DNA from: Streptomyces sp. NBC_00249
GTDB taxonomy: Bacteria > Actinomycetota > Actinomycetes > Streptomycetales > Streptomycetaceae
Assembly: GCF_026342355.1 (NCBI RefSeq)
Contig: NZ_JAPEMV010000001.1
Coordinates: 124,001-188,000 of the forward strand
DNA length: 64,000 bases
Direction: 5' to 3'
The position numbers and the translations under genes were made by a program. This document shows, piece after piece, positions 35,646-43,868 of this stretch. Under the pieces are notes generated by a model. That model was not told the origin of the DNA and did no database searches. It worked only from the letters and a program-made list of their open reading frames with translations. Each line of letters opens with the position of its first letter. The first letter of the stretch is position 1.

Positions 35646-35822
35646 GCGTCTCCCACCCCGAGCGGTCCGGGATCGCGGCGCGGCGAGTCGCCCGCGCCGG
35701 TTCCCGCCCATCGTATGTTCGATCGTCCGGCTCCGCTCCGGGACCCGGCGGGCCGCGTGCTCCGGGTGAACCTCTGGTCACACTGCGCTACGGCGGCCTC
35801 CTCGGGGTCCGCGGCGCGGGTG

Positions 35823-36263
35823 TCACTTGTCCTGAGGGGCTGTCACTCGGCGGCCGACCGCCTGCTGGCCCTTCGCCAGCCACCGCACCGGCCAGTGCAG
35901 CAGCACCGCGAGGCACAGCAGCCATCCGCCCGCGTGCACCGCCCAGACACCCGCCATGGTCGGGCCGCCCCAGGCCTGGTGGTAGTCGGTGTCGAGGTAC
36001 CAGACCGGGTAGGCGAAGTTCCTGACGGAGTTGAAGAGGGCGTACCCGACCAGAGCGAAGGCCGCCACGTCCAACGGCAGGCCGAGTACCGCACGGCCCA
36101 GCACCCGGCCGCCGGTCCAGCCCGGGCCGCCCGCTATCCGTCCCTGCAGCCGGGCGGCCCGTCCCGACTGGCCCGTCAGGGTCAACAGGACCGCCACCAG
36201 CCCGCCGGGCAGCGCCAGGAATGCGCGGGTGGCCGTCTGGACGGTTCGGCGGATCGGGGACAT
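35823..36263 (-). CDS. Small multi-helix membrane protein
   Basis: This 146-aa protein starts at ATG 36263. Hydrophobic segments lie at about 14-32 (FLALPGGLVAVLLTLTG), 60-80 (LGLPLDVAAFALVGYALF) and 103-125 (MAGVWAVHAGGWLLCLAVLLH). Between helices two and three is RNFAYPVWYLDTDYHQAWGG. The N-terminal half resembles the sensor-like membrane domain of some actinobacterial kinases, but no family is certain. It ends 177 nt upstream of the fusion gene start, on the same strand. Confidence 0.7.
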   Translation of the reverse strand: MSPIRRTVQTATRAFLALPGGLVAVLLTLTGQSGRAARLQGRIAGGPGWTGGRVLGRAVLGLPLDVAAFALVGYALFNSVRNFAYPVWYLDTDYHQAWGGPTMAGVWAVHAGGWLLCLAVLLHWPVRWLAKGQQAVGRRVTAPQDK

Positions 36264-36509
36264 CGACGGGCTCCTTGCCTGCGTTCTGCTGATGCCCTCA
36301 ATCTCCCATTGCCGGGATTTAGCTGTCGTCGCTCCGCAGAGCCATCTGCGATGTCATACCTAAGAGCTACGCACCGGTCTTCCCCGCTCAGCGCCACCGT
36401 CCGGCCCGCCGTGAGATCCTTCCAACACAGCTCCCGCACCTGACAATTGATGTGGTGTCAGCGTGCTGCGGCAGGACCCGCACCTTCACCCGACCCGAGC
36501 GGAGCAGGC

Positions 36510-37235
36510 ATGCGCCACCGATCACGAGAGCTCGCCGTCACCGCGGTCACGGCGGCGCTGCTGTCGGCCCTGGCGGGGTGTTCGGAGGGTGCGGCGCCGC
36601 CCCCGGCATCCCCGGCATCCCTGGCCTCAGGATCCGCGCGGCCCGTCACACCCGCGCCGGCGGCCTCGGCACCCCCGGCCCCGACCTCCGCCGCCCCGAC
36701 CTCGACCGCCCCGAGTGCGGAGTGTGCCGACACCGGAGCCATGGCCCCGGAGAAGCTGGCCACCTACCTCGCCCGGCTGAAGAGCAGCAGCGGCTCCTAC
36801 GGCAGCAAGGCCCTGAAGATCGACGGCGCCGGGCTGAGCTTCGCACCCGATCCGACCGAGCGCCCCTGTGCTCCGGTCAAGGTGGCGCTGAGCCGGTTCT
36901 GGGTGGACGTCAGCCGTGGCGGGACGACCCCGGGCTCGTCCCGGCCCTCCCCGGGCCAGGAGTTCCGGTACGTCTTCATGGACCGGCCCGTGCTCACGGT
37001 CGGTCCGACGGACGGGATCGTCGAGGGCAGTGTGCCGCCGCAGTCCTCGGCGTGCCGGGGCTCGCTGTCCGTCGTCCACGTGGGCGCCGACATCACGGAG
37101 GCGGACCTGCCGTCCGACCTCGAGATGCCGACGTCCTACACGGCGGCGGGCCGGGGCGCCATGGACGTGAAGGTCACGTCCGACCGCGTCCTCGCGGCGA
37201 CCTTCGTCCCCCCGTCCGCCCCCGGCGGCTGCTGA
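36510..37235 (+). CDS. Putative lipoprotein
   Basis: This 241-aa protein starts at ATG 36510 after GCGGAGCAGGC. The signal peptide ends in lipobox LAGC (Cys24), followed by an Ala/Pro/Ser/Thr linker to about 85. The folded part (about 88-241) begins CADTGAMAPEKLATYLARLK and carries two further cysteines (RPCAPVKVAL; SACRGSLSVVH) that could form a disulfide. No family is recognised. It is probably anchored outside the cell membrane. Confidence 0.78.
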   Translation: MRHRSRELAVTAVTAALLSALAGCSEGAAPPPASPASLASGSARPVTPAPAASAPPAPTSAAPTSTAPSAECADTGAMAPEKLATYLARLKSSSGSYGSKALKIDGAGLSFAPDPTERPCAPVKVALSRFWVDVSRGGTTPGSSRPSPGQEFRYVFMDRPVLTVGPTDGIVEGSVPPQSSACRGSLSVVHVGADITEADLPSDLEMPTSYTAAGRGAMDVKVTSDRVLAATFVPPSAPGGC

Positions 37236-37265
37236 GCGTCCACCCCACCCGGACCCGCGTCGCCC

Positions 37266-37550
37266 TCAGTCCCTGCCGCCCGCCCGGGCCAGCCGTACCA
37301 GTGCGGCGATCACCGCCGGTGCCACCAGCAGGCCGACCACACCCATCGCGATCAATGCCGGTGACCCTTCGAAGTCCGCCGACTTCTCCGCCTGCGACGC
37401 CACCACGCCGGCGGCCACGATCAACAACGCCGAAACACCCAGGACGAACGCCGCCAGACCTCTGCGCCCGGAGCGCGTGCGCATGGGTATCAGCGCGATC
37501 AGCAGCCAACCTCCCACAACCACCAGCAAGACGCTGTACGAAGTAAACAC
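37266..37550 (-). CDS. Small membrane protein
   Basis: This protein has 94 residues from GTG 37550, which has GGGGGG four bases upstream; an upstream GTG at 37601 would add 17 residues. There are three hydrophobic segments (YSVLLVVVGGWLLIALI, LAAFVLGVSALLIVAAGVVA, LIAMGVVGLLVAPAVIAALV). No family is recognised. It is convergent with the lipoprotein gene. Confidence 0.6.
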   Translation of the reverse strand: MFTSYSVLLVVVGGWLLIALIPMRTRSGRRGLAAFVLGVSALLIVAAGVVASQAEKSADFEGSPALIAMGVVGLLVAPAVIAALVRLARAGGRD

Positions 37551-37736
37551 TGGCCCCCCAAATCCACTTCCCAGCAAGGAAGTTGACGGTGTCACGTTCA
37601 CCGTCCGATGTCACCCGGCGGGACGGCGGTTACCGGACAACTTCCCGGGTCCACCACGCACCGGGACGGCGACGGGGTCGCCTGCGAACCGTACTTCGGA
37701 CGGTGAGGCGGGGTCCGCTCAGGCCGGCGGATCAGC

Positions 37737-38336
37737 TCAGGCGGTACGGCCGTCGAACCAGGCCCGGCTCTCGGGCTGGTTGGGGCGGACGAGCGCCAGG
37801 ATCGCCGGCACGAGCCAGAACAGGCCAAGGACGGGTACCACCGCGTAGAACGCCACGGTGAAGGGGAGCGCCGTCCAGCCGTAGGCGAAGGCGGAGACCC
37901 GCAGGTTCGCCTGCCGCGTCGGGAACTTGAGTGCGGTGACGATGCCCCAGGCGGCCACGGCGAGGACGAGCAGTCCGGCGAGCACGACGATCCCGGAGTT
38001 CGCCTCGCCCGGTGTGGTGCAGCAGGGGGTCGAGGCGTCCCCGCCGCCCCAGATGGCGGTGGCTATGCGCACGCTGTTGGTCAGCAGGGCCAGTCCGAGG
38101 AGGGCCTGCACGCCTCCCAGGACCATCATCAGCACGCGCAGGCTCTTCACCGCCTGGGGCATCGGCGCACCTGACGGGATCGGCCCGTGGCCGGGTCCTC
38201 CCGGTCCGCCCGCGCCTGCGAGCCGGCCCGCCCCGGGCCCGGGGTTGCCGCCCGCCCCCGCCCGCGGGTTGCCGCTCGCCCGCGCCCGCTGCCAGGGGCG
38301 CTGCCCGCCGGGTTCCGTCCCACCGTCCGCGCTCAT
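37737..38336 (-). CDS. Membrane protein with disordered Gly/Pro-rich N-terminus
   Basis: This 199-aa protein starts at ATG 38336. Residues 1-58 are low-complexity Gly/Pro/Ala/Arg. Four hydrophobic helices follow (SLRVLMMVLGGVQALLGLALL; GIVVLAGLLVLAVAAWGIV; YGWTALPFTVAFYAVVPVLG; LFWLVPAILALV), with a DASTPCCTTPGE loop containing adjacent cysteines after the first. It resembles common streptomycete membrane proteins of unknown function. Confidence 0.7.
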   Translation of the reverse strand: MSADGGTEPGGQRPWQRARASGNPRAGAGGNPGPGAGRLAGAGGPGGPGHGPIPSGAPMPQAVKSLRVLMMVLGGVQALLGLALLTNSVRIATAIWGGGDASTPCCTTPGEANSGIVVLAGLLVLAVAAWGIVTALKFPTRQANLRVSAFAYGWTALPFTVAFYAVVPVLGLFWLVPAILALVRPNQPESRAWFDGRTA

Positions 38337-38566
38337 CCTGTCGCCCCTCCCCGTGGCCGGCACCCGCACCTGCGCGCCATGTTCCGGCGGCCCGTCCCGA
38401 CTGTCCAGTCAAAAACCGGCCCGGCCGCGACAGCCGCCCCGGGCAGCCCGTTTGTGATCTCCCCACAAGCCGCCGCCCGGATTTACGGCGTAGGTGCCGC
38501 TCGTGAGCGGTTGCCCGCCCTGACGAAGATGATCACGACAGGACATCGACAAACGGGGGAATCGCC

Positions 38567-39421
38567 ATGCACAACAGCGGATACTCGGTCTTTGCCGGAA
38601 CCATGGCCGACCTCACGTACCCGCAGGTGGAGGAGGCGGCGGCCGCGGGCGCCTGCGTCCTCCTGCCCACCGGCGTCATCGAGCAGCACGGCCCCCATCT
38701 GCCGCTGGGGACCGATGCCTACGGCGCCTACCAGCTGTCCCGGATGGTGAAGGACGAGCTCGACCGGCTCCAGGTGCCGGCGTTGATCGCCCCGCCCGTG
38801 TTCTGGGGCATCAACCAGGTGTCCGGCGGCTTCGCCGGCACGTTCCGCACGCGCCCCGAGACCGCGGCGGCGCTGCACTTCGACATCATGGAGTCGCTGG
38901 CCACGGACGGGTTCCGGAACATCTTCGTGATCAACCATCAGGGCGACATCGCCCACAACCGGATGCTCCTCGACGTCGTCACCCGCCGCCACGAGGAGGG
39001 CAGCACGGGCGTCGTCCTCATCGAGCCCGACTTCGTCGCCGACCGTCTCGGCGAGGCGGCGCGGACGCCCGCGCTGGCCACGTTCGCCATGCGGCCGCTG
39101 TTCGAGGGCCTGGAGCTGTCCGGTGAACTCGGGGTCCACGCGGAGGAGATCGAGAGCGCGCTGATGATGCGCTGGTTCCCCGAGCTCGTCGACTACGACG
39201 CCATGGCCCGGCTGGAGCCGACCGGTCTGGGGCCGGATGACCTGGCCGAATGGCGCAAGGGCGGCGAGCACGCCCGCAAGGTGACGCCGCTGGGGTACTT
39301 CGGCGCGCCCAGCCCCCGGGACCCGTTCCTGTGGCGCTTCCACCAGCGCATGGCCCTGGCCATGGCCGGTACGGTGACCAGTTCGCTCGCGGCTCGCGCA
39401 GGGGACGTACGCCCTTCCTGA
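38567..39421 (+). CDS. Creatininase family amidohydrolase
   Basis: This 284-aa protein starts at ATG 38567 after ACGGGGGAA. It has the creatininase metal site: PTGVIEQHGPHLPLGTDAYG (Glu, His and Asp ligands), NHQGDIAHN in place of the usual NGHGGN but with the His kept, and HAEEIESAL (Glu). Family members hydrolyse cyclic or linear amides such as creatinine, or cleave mycofactocin precursor peptide (MftE). No mycofactocin genes are near, so the substrate is open. It is convergent with the SARP regulator gene. Confidence 0.9.
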   Translation: MHNSGYSVFAGTMADLTYPQVEEAAAAGACVLLPTGVIEQHGPHLPLGTDAYGAYQLSRMVKDELDRLQVPALIAPPVFWGINQVSGGFAGTFRTRPETAAALHFDIMESLATDGFRNIFVINHQGDIAHNRMLLDVVTRRHEEGSTGVVLIEPDFVADRLGEAARTPALATFAMRPLFEGLELSGELGVHAEEIESALMMRWFPELVDYDAMARLEPTGLGPDDLAEWRKGGEHARKVTPLGYFGAPSPRDPFLWRFHQRMALAMAGTVTSSLAARAGDVRPS

Positions 39422-39465
39422 CGGGTGCGCCGCCGACGGCTCCGTGCCCGGCGTCCGGTGCGGGT

Positions 39466-42400
39466 TCAGCGTCCCCGGTCCGCCTCCTGCGGGTGCGCGG
39501 CTCCTGCCGCGAAGGCCGCCGTGAAGGCGGCGGGGCCCAGGGCGGCGGTGGCCGCGGCGGTGATGCGGTCGACGTCGACGCGTTCGGCCTCGGGGAGCGG
39601 AGCTCCGGTGGTGCGGCGGGCCGCGTCGGCCCGGCCGAGGAGACGGGCGGCGTGCTCCGCGTCGGCGTCCAGGACGGCGGCGCCGGCGAGGCCTTCCAGG
39701 GAGAGGGCAACGGCGCGGGCGTCCAGGGTGCGGGCGATCTCCAGTCCGCTCAGGTGGTGTTCCCGGGCCCGGGTGGCGTCGCCCCGCAGCTCGTGGACGA
39801 AGCCCAGTTCGGCGTGCAGGAGGTGGAGGCCGATCGGGGCGGAGACCTCCTCGTCTCGCAGCCGGATCAGGTGGCGCTCGGCCTCGTCGAGGTCGCCGCG
39901 GCGGCGGGCGCCGAGGGCGGTGCCCATCCAGGCGTGGATCTCACCGAACTTGTTGCCCTGGGCGGCGGCCCGGCTGCGTGCCTGTTCGTGCAGGTCGTGG
40001 GCGCGGTCCCAGTCCTGCTCGAGGAGGGCCAGGCGGCCGAGCCCCGAGAGGTGGGCGGCCTCCTCGGTCTGCATGCCGAGGTCCCGGGCGAGGCGCAGTC
40101 CCTCGGCGTGGCGGTGCGCGGCCCCGGCGTAGTCGCCCTTGATCTCCGCGTGGGCCGCGAGCGGGACGGCGGTCTGCAACTCGCCCCAGGCGTCGCCCAG
40201 TTCGCGAAAGCCCCGGGCGCCTGCCTCGCCGTCCTCCCGGATGGTCGACAGGTTGCCGGTGGCCAGGGCGGTGTGTGCGCGCAGGGCCAGGCAGGCCGCG
40301 GTGCCCCAGCGGTCACCGGCCGCGGTGAAGAGCGTGAGGGCGCGGGCGTTGACCTCCGCGCCGGCGGTCGGGTGACCCGCGTGGAAGAGGGCGTACGCGG
40401 ACAGCCACAGGTGCCGGGGGGTGGGCGGAGCGGCTGCGGGACCGGCGGCCCGCGCCGGTTCGCCGGCTGTCAGCAGGGTGAAGGAGCGTTGCAGGGAAGG
40501 CAGTTCGGGGAGCAGCTCGGTGAGGGCCCGGTGGGCTTCGGTGAGCCGGCCGCGCAGCAGCCACCACCAGGTCAGGGCCTCGGCCAGGCGGGCGCCCTCG
40601 GCGGTGGCGCCCGCCTGTGCGAGGGCGGCGCGGAGGTTCGCGGCCTCGGCGTCGAGGCGGGTGAGCCACAGGTGCTGCTGCGGGCCGCGCAGGTGTGCGT
40701 CGGCCGTCTCCGCGAGCGCGAGGTAGTGGGCGAGGTGCCGGGCGCGCAGGGCGGGCAGCTCGCCGTGTTCTTCGAGGCGTTCGCGCGCGTACGCGGCCAC
40801 GGACTCCAGCAGCCGGTAGCGCGGGGTCGTGCCCGCGGGGCCGGGGGCCATGACCACCAGCGAGCGGTCGACCAGCCGGGTGACGAGGTCCAGCACGTCG
40901 TGTTCCGCGACCTCCTCCCCCGGGGACACGGCTTCGGCGGCGGCGAGGGTGCATCCGTCGTGGTGGACGGCGAGGCGGCGCAGGACGGCTCGTTCGGGCC
41001 CGCTCAGCAGCCCCCAGCTCCAGTCGATCACCGCGCGGAGGGTCTGCTGCCGGGCCGGGGCGTCGCGTCGGCCGGAGGTCAGCAGCCGGAAGCGGTCGTT
41101 CAGGCGCGCGGCCAGTTCCTCCAGGCCGAGGGCGCGCACCCGCGTCGCCGCGAGTTCCAGGGCCAGGGGTATGCCGTCCAGACGGGCGCAGATCCCGGCG
41201 ACGAGGGCCCGGCCCGCGGCGTCGGGGGCGAAGCCCGGCGAGACGGCGGCGGCGCGCTCGGTGAACAGCCGTACGGCGTCCGGTGCCGGGAGCGGTCCGA
41301 GCGGGTACGCCGCCTCCCCCGCCACCCCCAGGGGCTCCTGGCTGGTCGCGAGGACGGTCAGCTGCGGCGCGGACCGCAGGAGGGTCGCGCACAGCTCGGC
41401 GGCCGCGTCGACCACGTGCTCGCAGTTGTCCAGGACGAGCAGCATCCGGCGCTCCCGCAGGGCCGCGGCCAGTCGGTGCAGTGCCCGCGCCGGGGCGTCC
41501 AGGGGGTCCTGGCGGATGCCGAGCGCGGCGCAGACGGCCTGCGCGAGTGCCTCCGTACCGCCGCTGCCCTGCAGGGGGGCCAGTTCGACGAGGAGGACGT
41601 CCCGCGAGCCCGCCGTGCGCGAGGCCGCCTCGATGGCGAGCCGGGTCTTGCCGACGCCGCCGGGCCCGGTCAGCGTCACCAGGCGGGCGGCGGCGAACAG
41701 CTCCTCGATGGCGGCCAGGGATGCGGACCGGCCGATCAGCGGGGTCGCGGGGGTGGGCAGGAAGGCGGTGGTGGCCGGCGGAGGCGGGAGGGGCGCCACG
41801 ACAGGGGCGGGCGCGGCGAGGGCCGGGTCCTGGCGGAGGATCGCCGTGTGGAGCGCGGCCAGTTCGGGGCCCGGGTCGGTGCCGAGTTCCTCGGCGAGCC
41901 GGACGCGGAGCGCGGCGTACGAGGCGAGGGCCTCGCTGGGCCGTCCCGCGCGGTACAGCGCCCGCAGCTGGACGGCGCGCAGCCGCTCCCGCAGGGGATG
42001 GGCGGCGACGAGACCGGCGAGCTCCCCGGTCAGTGAGGCGTGCTCGCCCGTCTCCAGCAGCGCCTCCGCGCGTTCCTCCAGGACGGCCAGCCGCTCCTCG
42101 GCGAGCCGGTGGGCGGCCGGGCGGGCGAAGGCGGCGTCCGGGAAATCGGCGTACGCGGCGCCGCGCCACAGTTCCAGCGCCTCGGTGAACAGGGCGGCGC
42201 GGGCCTGCGGCTGCGCGGTGGCGCGGGCCCGGGCGGCGAGGGACCGGAAGCGGTGCGCGTCGAGCGCGGGCGGGTCCTCGCCGAGTGCCAGGCGGTAGCC
42301 CGGCGGCTGGTGCACCACCTGTGCGCGGCCGACGGCCCGGCGGAGCTGGGAGACCTTCGCCTGGAGGGCGTTGGCGGGGTTGCCGGGAGGGTGCTCCCCC

Positions 42401-42552
42401 CACAGGTCGTCGATGAGCCGGTCGGCGGAGACGACCCGGCCGTCGTGCACGAGCAGGTCGGCCAGCAGGGCCCGCACCTTGGCCTCGATCACCCTGACGG
42501 GTTCGCCCTCGTCGTTCCAGACCGCCAGCGGACCAAGTACCCCGAACCTCAT
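39466..42552 (-). CDS. SARP/AfsR-type regulator with NTPase and TPR domains
   Basis: This 1,028-aa protein starts MRFGVLGPLAVW at 42552. It has an OmpR-type winged-helix (1-95; KVRALLADLLVHDGRVVSAD, PANALQAKVSQLRRAVG), a bacterial transcriptional activation domain (about 98-240), an STAND/NB-ARC-like NTPase with Walker A GPGGVGKT (296-303), LLVLDNCEHVVDAA (Walker B region) and ATSQEPLGV sensor, then TPR-like helices to the end. Such regulators switch on secondary-metabolism genes. It diverges from an Old Yellow Enzyme gene, with phased direct repeats between them. Confidence 0.92.
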   Translation of the reverse strand: MRFGVLGPLAVWNDEGEPVRVIEAKVRALLADLLVHDGRVVSADRLIDDLWGEHPPGNPANALQAKVSQLRRAVGRAQVVHQPPGYRLALGEDPPALDAHRFRSLAARARATAQPQARAALFTEALELWRGAAYADFPDAAFARPAAHRLAEERLAVLEERAEALLETGEHASLTGELAGLVAAHPLRERLRAVQLRALYRAGRPSEALASYAALRVRLAEELGTDPGPELAALHTAILRQDPALAAPAPVVAPLPPPPATTAFLPTPATPLIGRSASLAAIEELFAAARLVTLTGPGGVGKTRLAIEAASRTAGSRDVLLVELAPLQGSGGTEALAQAVCAALGIRQDPLDAPARALHRLAAALRERRMLLVLDNCEHVVDAAAELCATLLRSAPQLTVLATSQEPLGVAGEAAYPLGPLPAPDAVRLFTERAAAVSPGFAPDAAGRALVAGICARLDGIPLALELAATRVRALGLEELAARLNDRFRLLTSGRRDAPARQQTLRAVIDWSWGLLSGPERAVLRRLAVHHDGCTLAAAEAVSPGEEVAEHDVLDLVTRLVDRSLVVMAPGPAGTTPRYRLLESVAAYARERLEEHGELPALRARHLAHYLALAETADAHLRGPQQHLWLTRLDAEAANLRAALAQAGATAEGARLAEALTWWWLLRGRLTEAHRALTELLPELPSLQRSFTLLTAGEPARAAGPAAAPPTPRHLWLSAYALFHAGHPTAGAEVNARALTLFTAAGDRWGTAACLALRAHTALATGNLSTIREDGEAGARGFRELGDAWGELQTAVPLAAHAEIKGDYAGAAHRHAEGLRLARDLGMQTEEAAHLSGLGRLALLEQDWDRAHDLHEQARSRAAAQGNKFGEIHAWMGTALGARRRGDLDEAERHLIRLRDEEVSAPIGLHLLHAELGFVHELRGDATRAREHHLSGLEIARTLDARAVALSLEGLAGAAVLDADAEHAARLLGRADAARRTTGAPLPEAERVDVDRITAAATAALGPAAFTAAFAAGAAHPQEADRGR

Positions 42553-42581
42553 GTGGATCACCGTACACACCGCCTCGGGCA

Positions 42582-42636
42582 GACCGTCAGCGGGCCGCGG
42601 GCCGACCGTCAGCGGTCATCAGCGGACCGTCAGCGG
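42582..42636. promoter_or_regulatory. Phased direct repeats, probable SARP binding site
   Basis: GACCGTCAGCGG occurs at 42582, 42604 and 42625, with a related ATCAGCGG copy at 42618. Measured on the shared core the starts fall 22, 10 and 11 bp apart, that is on one helix face. SARP proteins recognise short direct repeats with an 11-bp period near the -35 region. The array lies between the SARP gene and the Old Yellow Enzyme gene and could control both. Confidence 0.65.
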
Positions 42637-42738
42637 GTCCGAAGCGCCGCCGAGCAGAGTTCATCCCACGAAGTCCGGGGCCCGCCCCCGGACGCCGGTC
42701 CGAAGCCGGACCCCGGCCCTTCACGAACGGAGCACGTC

Positions 42739-43854
42739 ATGTCCTCGCTCTTCGAGAACACCCGCCTCGCCGCCCTCGACCTGCCCAACCGGCTCGTCAT
42801 GGCCCCGATGACCCGCAACCGCGCCGCCGCCGACGGCACGCCGGGAGAGCTGATGGCCACCTACTACGCCCAGCGCGCCTCCGCCGGGCTGATCATCGCC
42901 GAGGGCACCACCCCGAACGCCGTGGGGCAGGCCTACCCCGACATCCCCGCCCTGTACGACGCCTCGCACGTCGCCGGATGGCGGCTGGTGACCGACGCCG
43001 TCCGGGAGGCGGGCGGCCGGATGTTCCTCCAGCTCGAGCACGGCGGCCGGATCGGCCACCCCGACATCAGCGGCATCACCCCCCTCGCCCCCTCGGCGGT
43101 GGTGCTGCCCGGCACGGTGCACACCAAGGACGGCTCCCGGCCGGCGGTGGTGCCGCGCGAGATGACCCTCGACGACATCGCCACCACGGTCGCCGACTTC
43201 GCCGAGTCCGCCCGCAAGGCGGTGGAGGCGGGCTTCGCCGGGGTTGAGATCCACGGGGCCAACGGCTACCTGCTGCACCAGTTCCTGGGCCGGGGCACCA
43301 ACCGCCGTACGGACGCCTACGGCGGTCCGGTGGGCAACCGGATCCGGTTCCTCCTGGAAGTGGTGGAGGCCGTCGCCGACGCGATCGGCCCCGACCGGGT
43401 GGGGGTGCGGATCTCCCCCGGAATCGACGTCAACGGCATGGCGGAGGGTGACACCGACGCCATCTACCGGGAGCTGGTGCCCGCGCTCGCCCGCCACGGG
43501 ATCGCCTACCTCCACGTCGTCTTCGCCGACCCCGACGACCCGCGCTTCCAGGAGATCCGCAAGGCCTGGCCGGGCACGCTGGTCGCCAACCCCGCGCTGG
43601 GGTGGGGCGGGCCGCTGCCCGAAGACGGAGGAAAGGCCGCGGGCGAGCGGCTGCTGGCCGCCGGAGCCGAGCTGATCTCCCTGGGCCGGTCGTTCCTGGC
43701 CAACCCCGACCTGGTCGAGCGGCTGCGCACCGGCGCCCCGCTCAACGAGGTCCGCGACACCATGTTCTACGGCGGCGGGAGCGAGGGCTACACCGACTAC
43801 CCGGTGCTCTCCGCGCAGCCCACGGACCGCGTCCTCGAACCGCTCGCCGCCTGA
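42739..43854 (+). CDS. Old Yellow Enzyme family alkene reductase
   Basis: This 371-aa FMN enzyme starts MSSLFENTRLAALDLPNRLV. OYE signatures are MAPMTRNRA at the N-terminus, QLEHGGRIGHP, the substrate-binding VEIHGANGYLLHQFL (His and Asn), GTNRRTDAYGG and the phosphate-binding LISLGRSFLANPDLVERL. It reduces activated C=C bonds with NAD(P)H. The divergent SARP regulator and shared operator suggest that expression is tied to that regulator, so it may serve a biosynthetic or detoxification step. Confidence 0.94.
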   Translation: MSSLFENTRLAALDLPNRLVMAPMTRNRAAADGTPGELMATYYAQRASAGLIIAEGTTPNAVGQAYPDIPALYDASHVAGWRLVTDAVREAGGRMFLQLEHGGRIGHPDISGITPLAPSAVVLPGTVHTKDGSRPAVVPREMTLDDIATTVADFAESARKAVEAGFAGVEIHGANGYLLHQFLGRGTNRRTDAYGGPVGNRIRFLLEVVEAVADAIGPDRVGVRISPGIDVNGMAEGDTDAIYRELVPALARHGIAYLHVVFADPDDPRFQEIRKAWPGTLVANPALGWGGPLPEDGGKAAGERLLAAGAELISLGRSFLANPDLVERLRTGAPLNEVRDTMFYGGGSEGYTDYPVLSAQPTDRVLEPLAA

Positions 43855-43868
43855 ACGGCGCAGCGTTC

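Noticed and set aside
39250..42036. Long plus-strand open frame opposite the SARP gene (928 codons)
   Set aside because: It lies antisense to a clear SARP/NTPase/TPR protein and is low-complexity Gly/Arg/Gln text; this is the usual GC-codon shadow.
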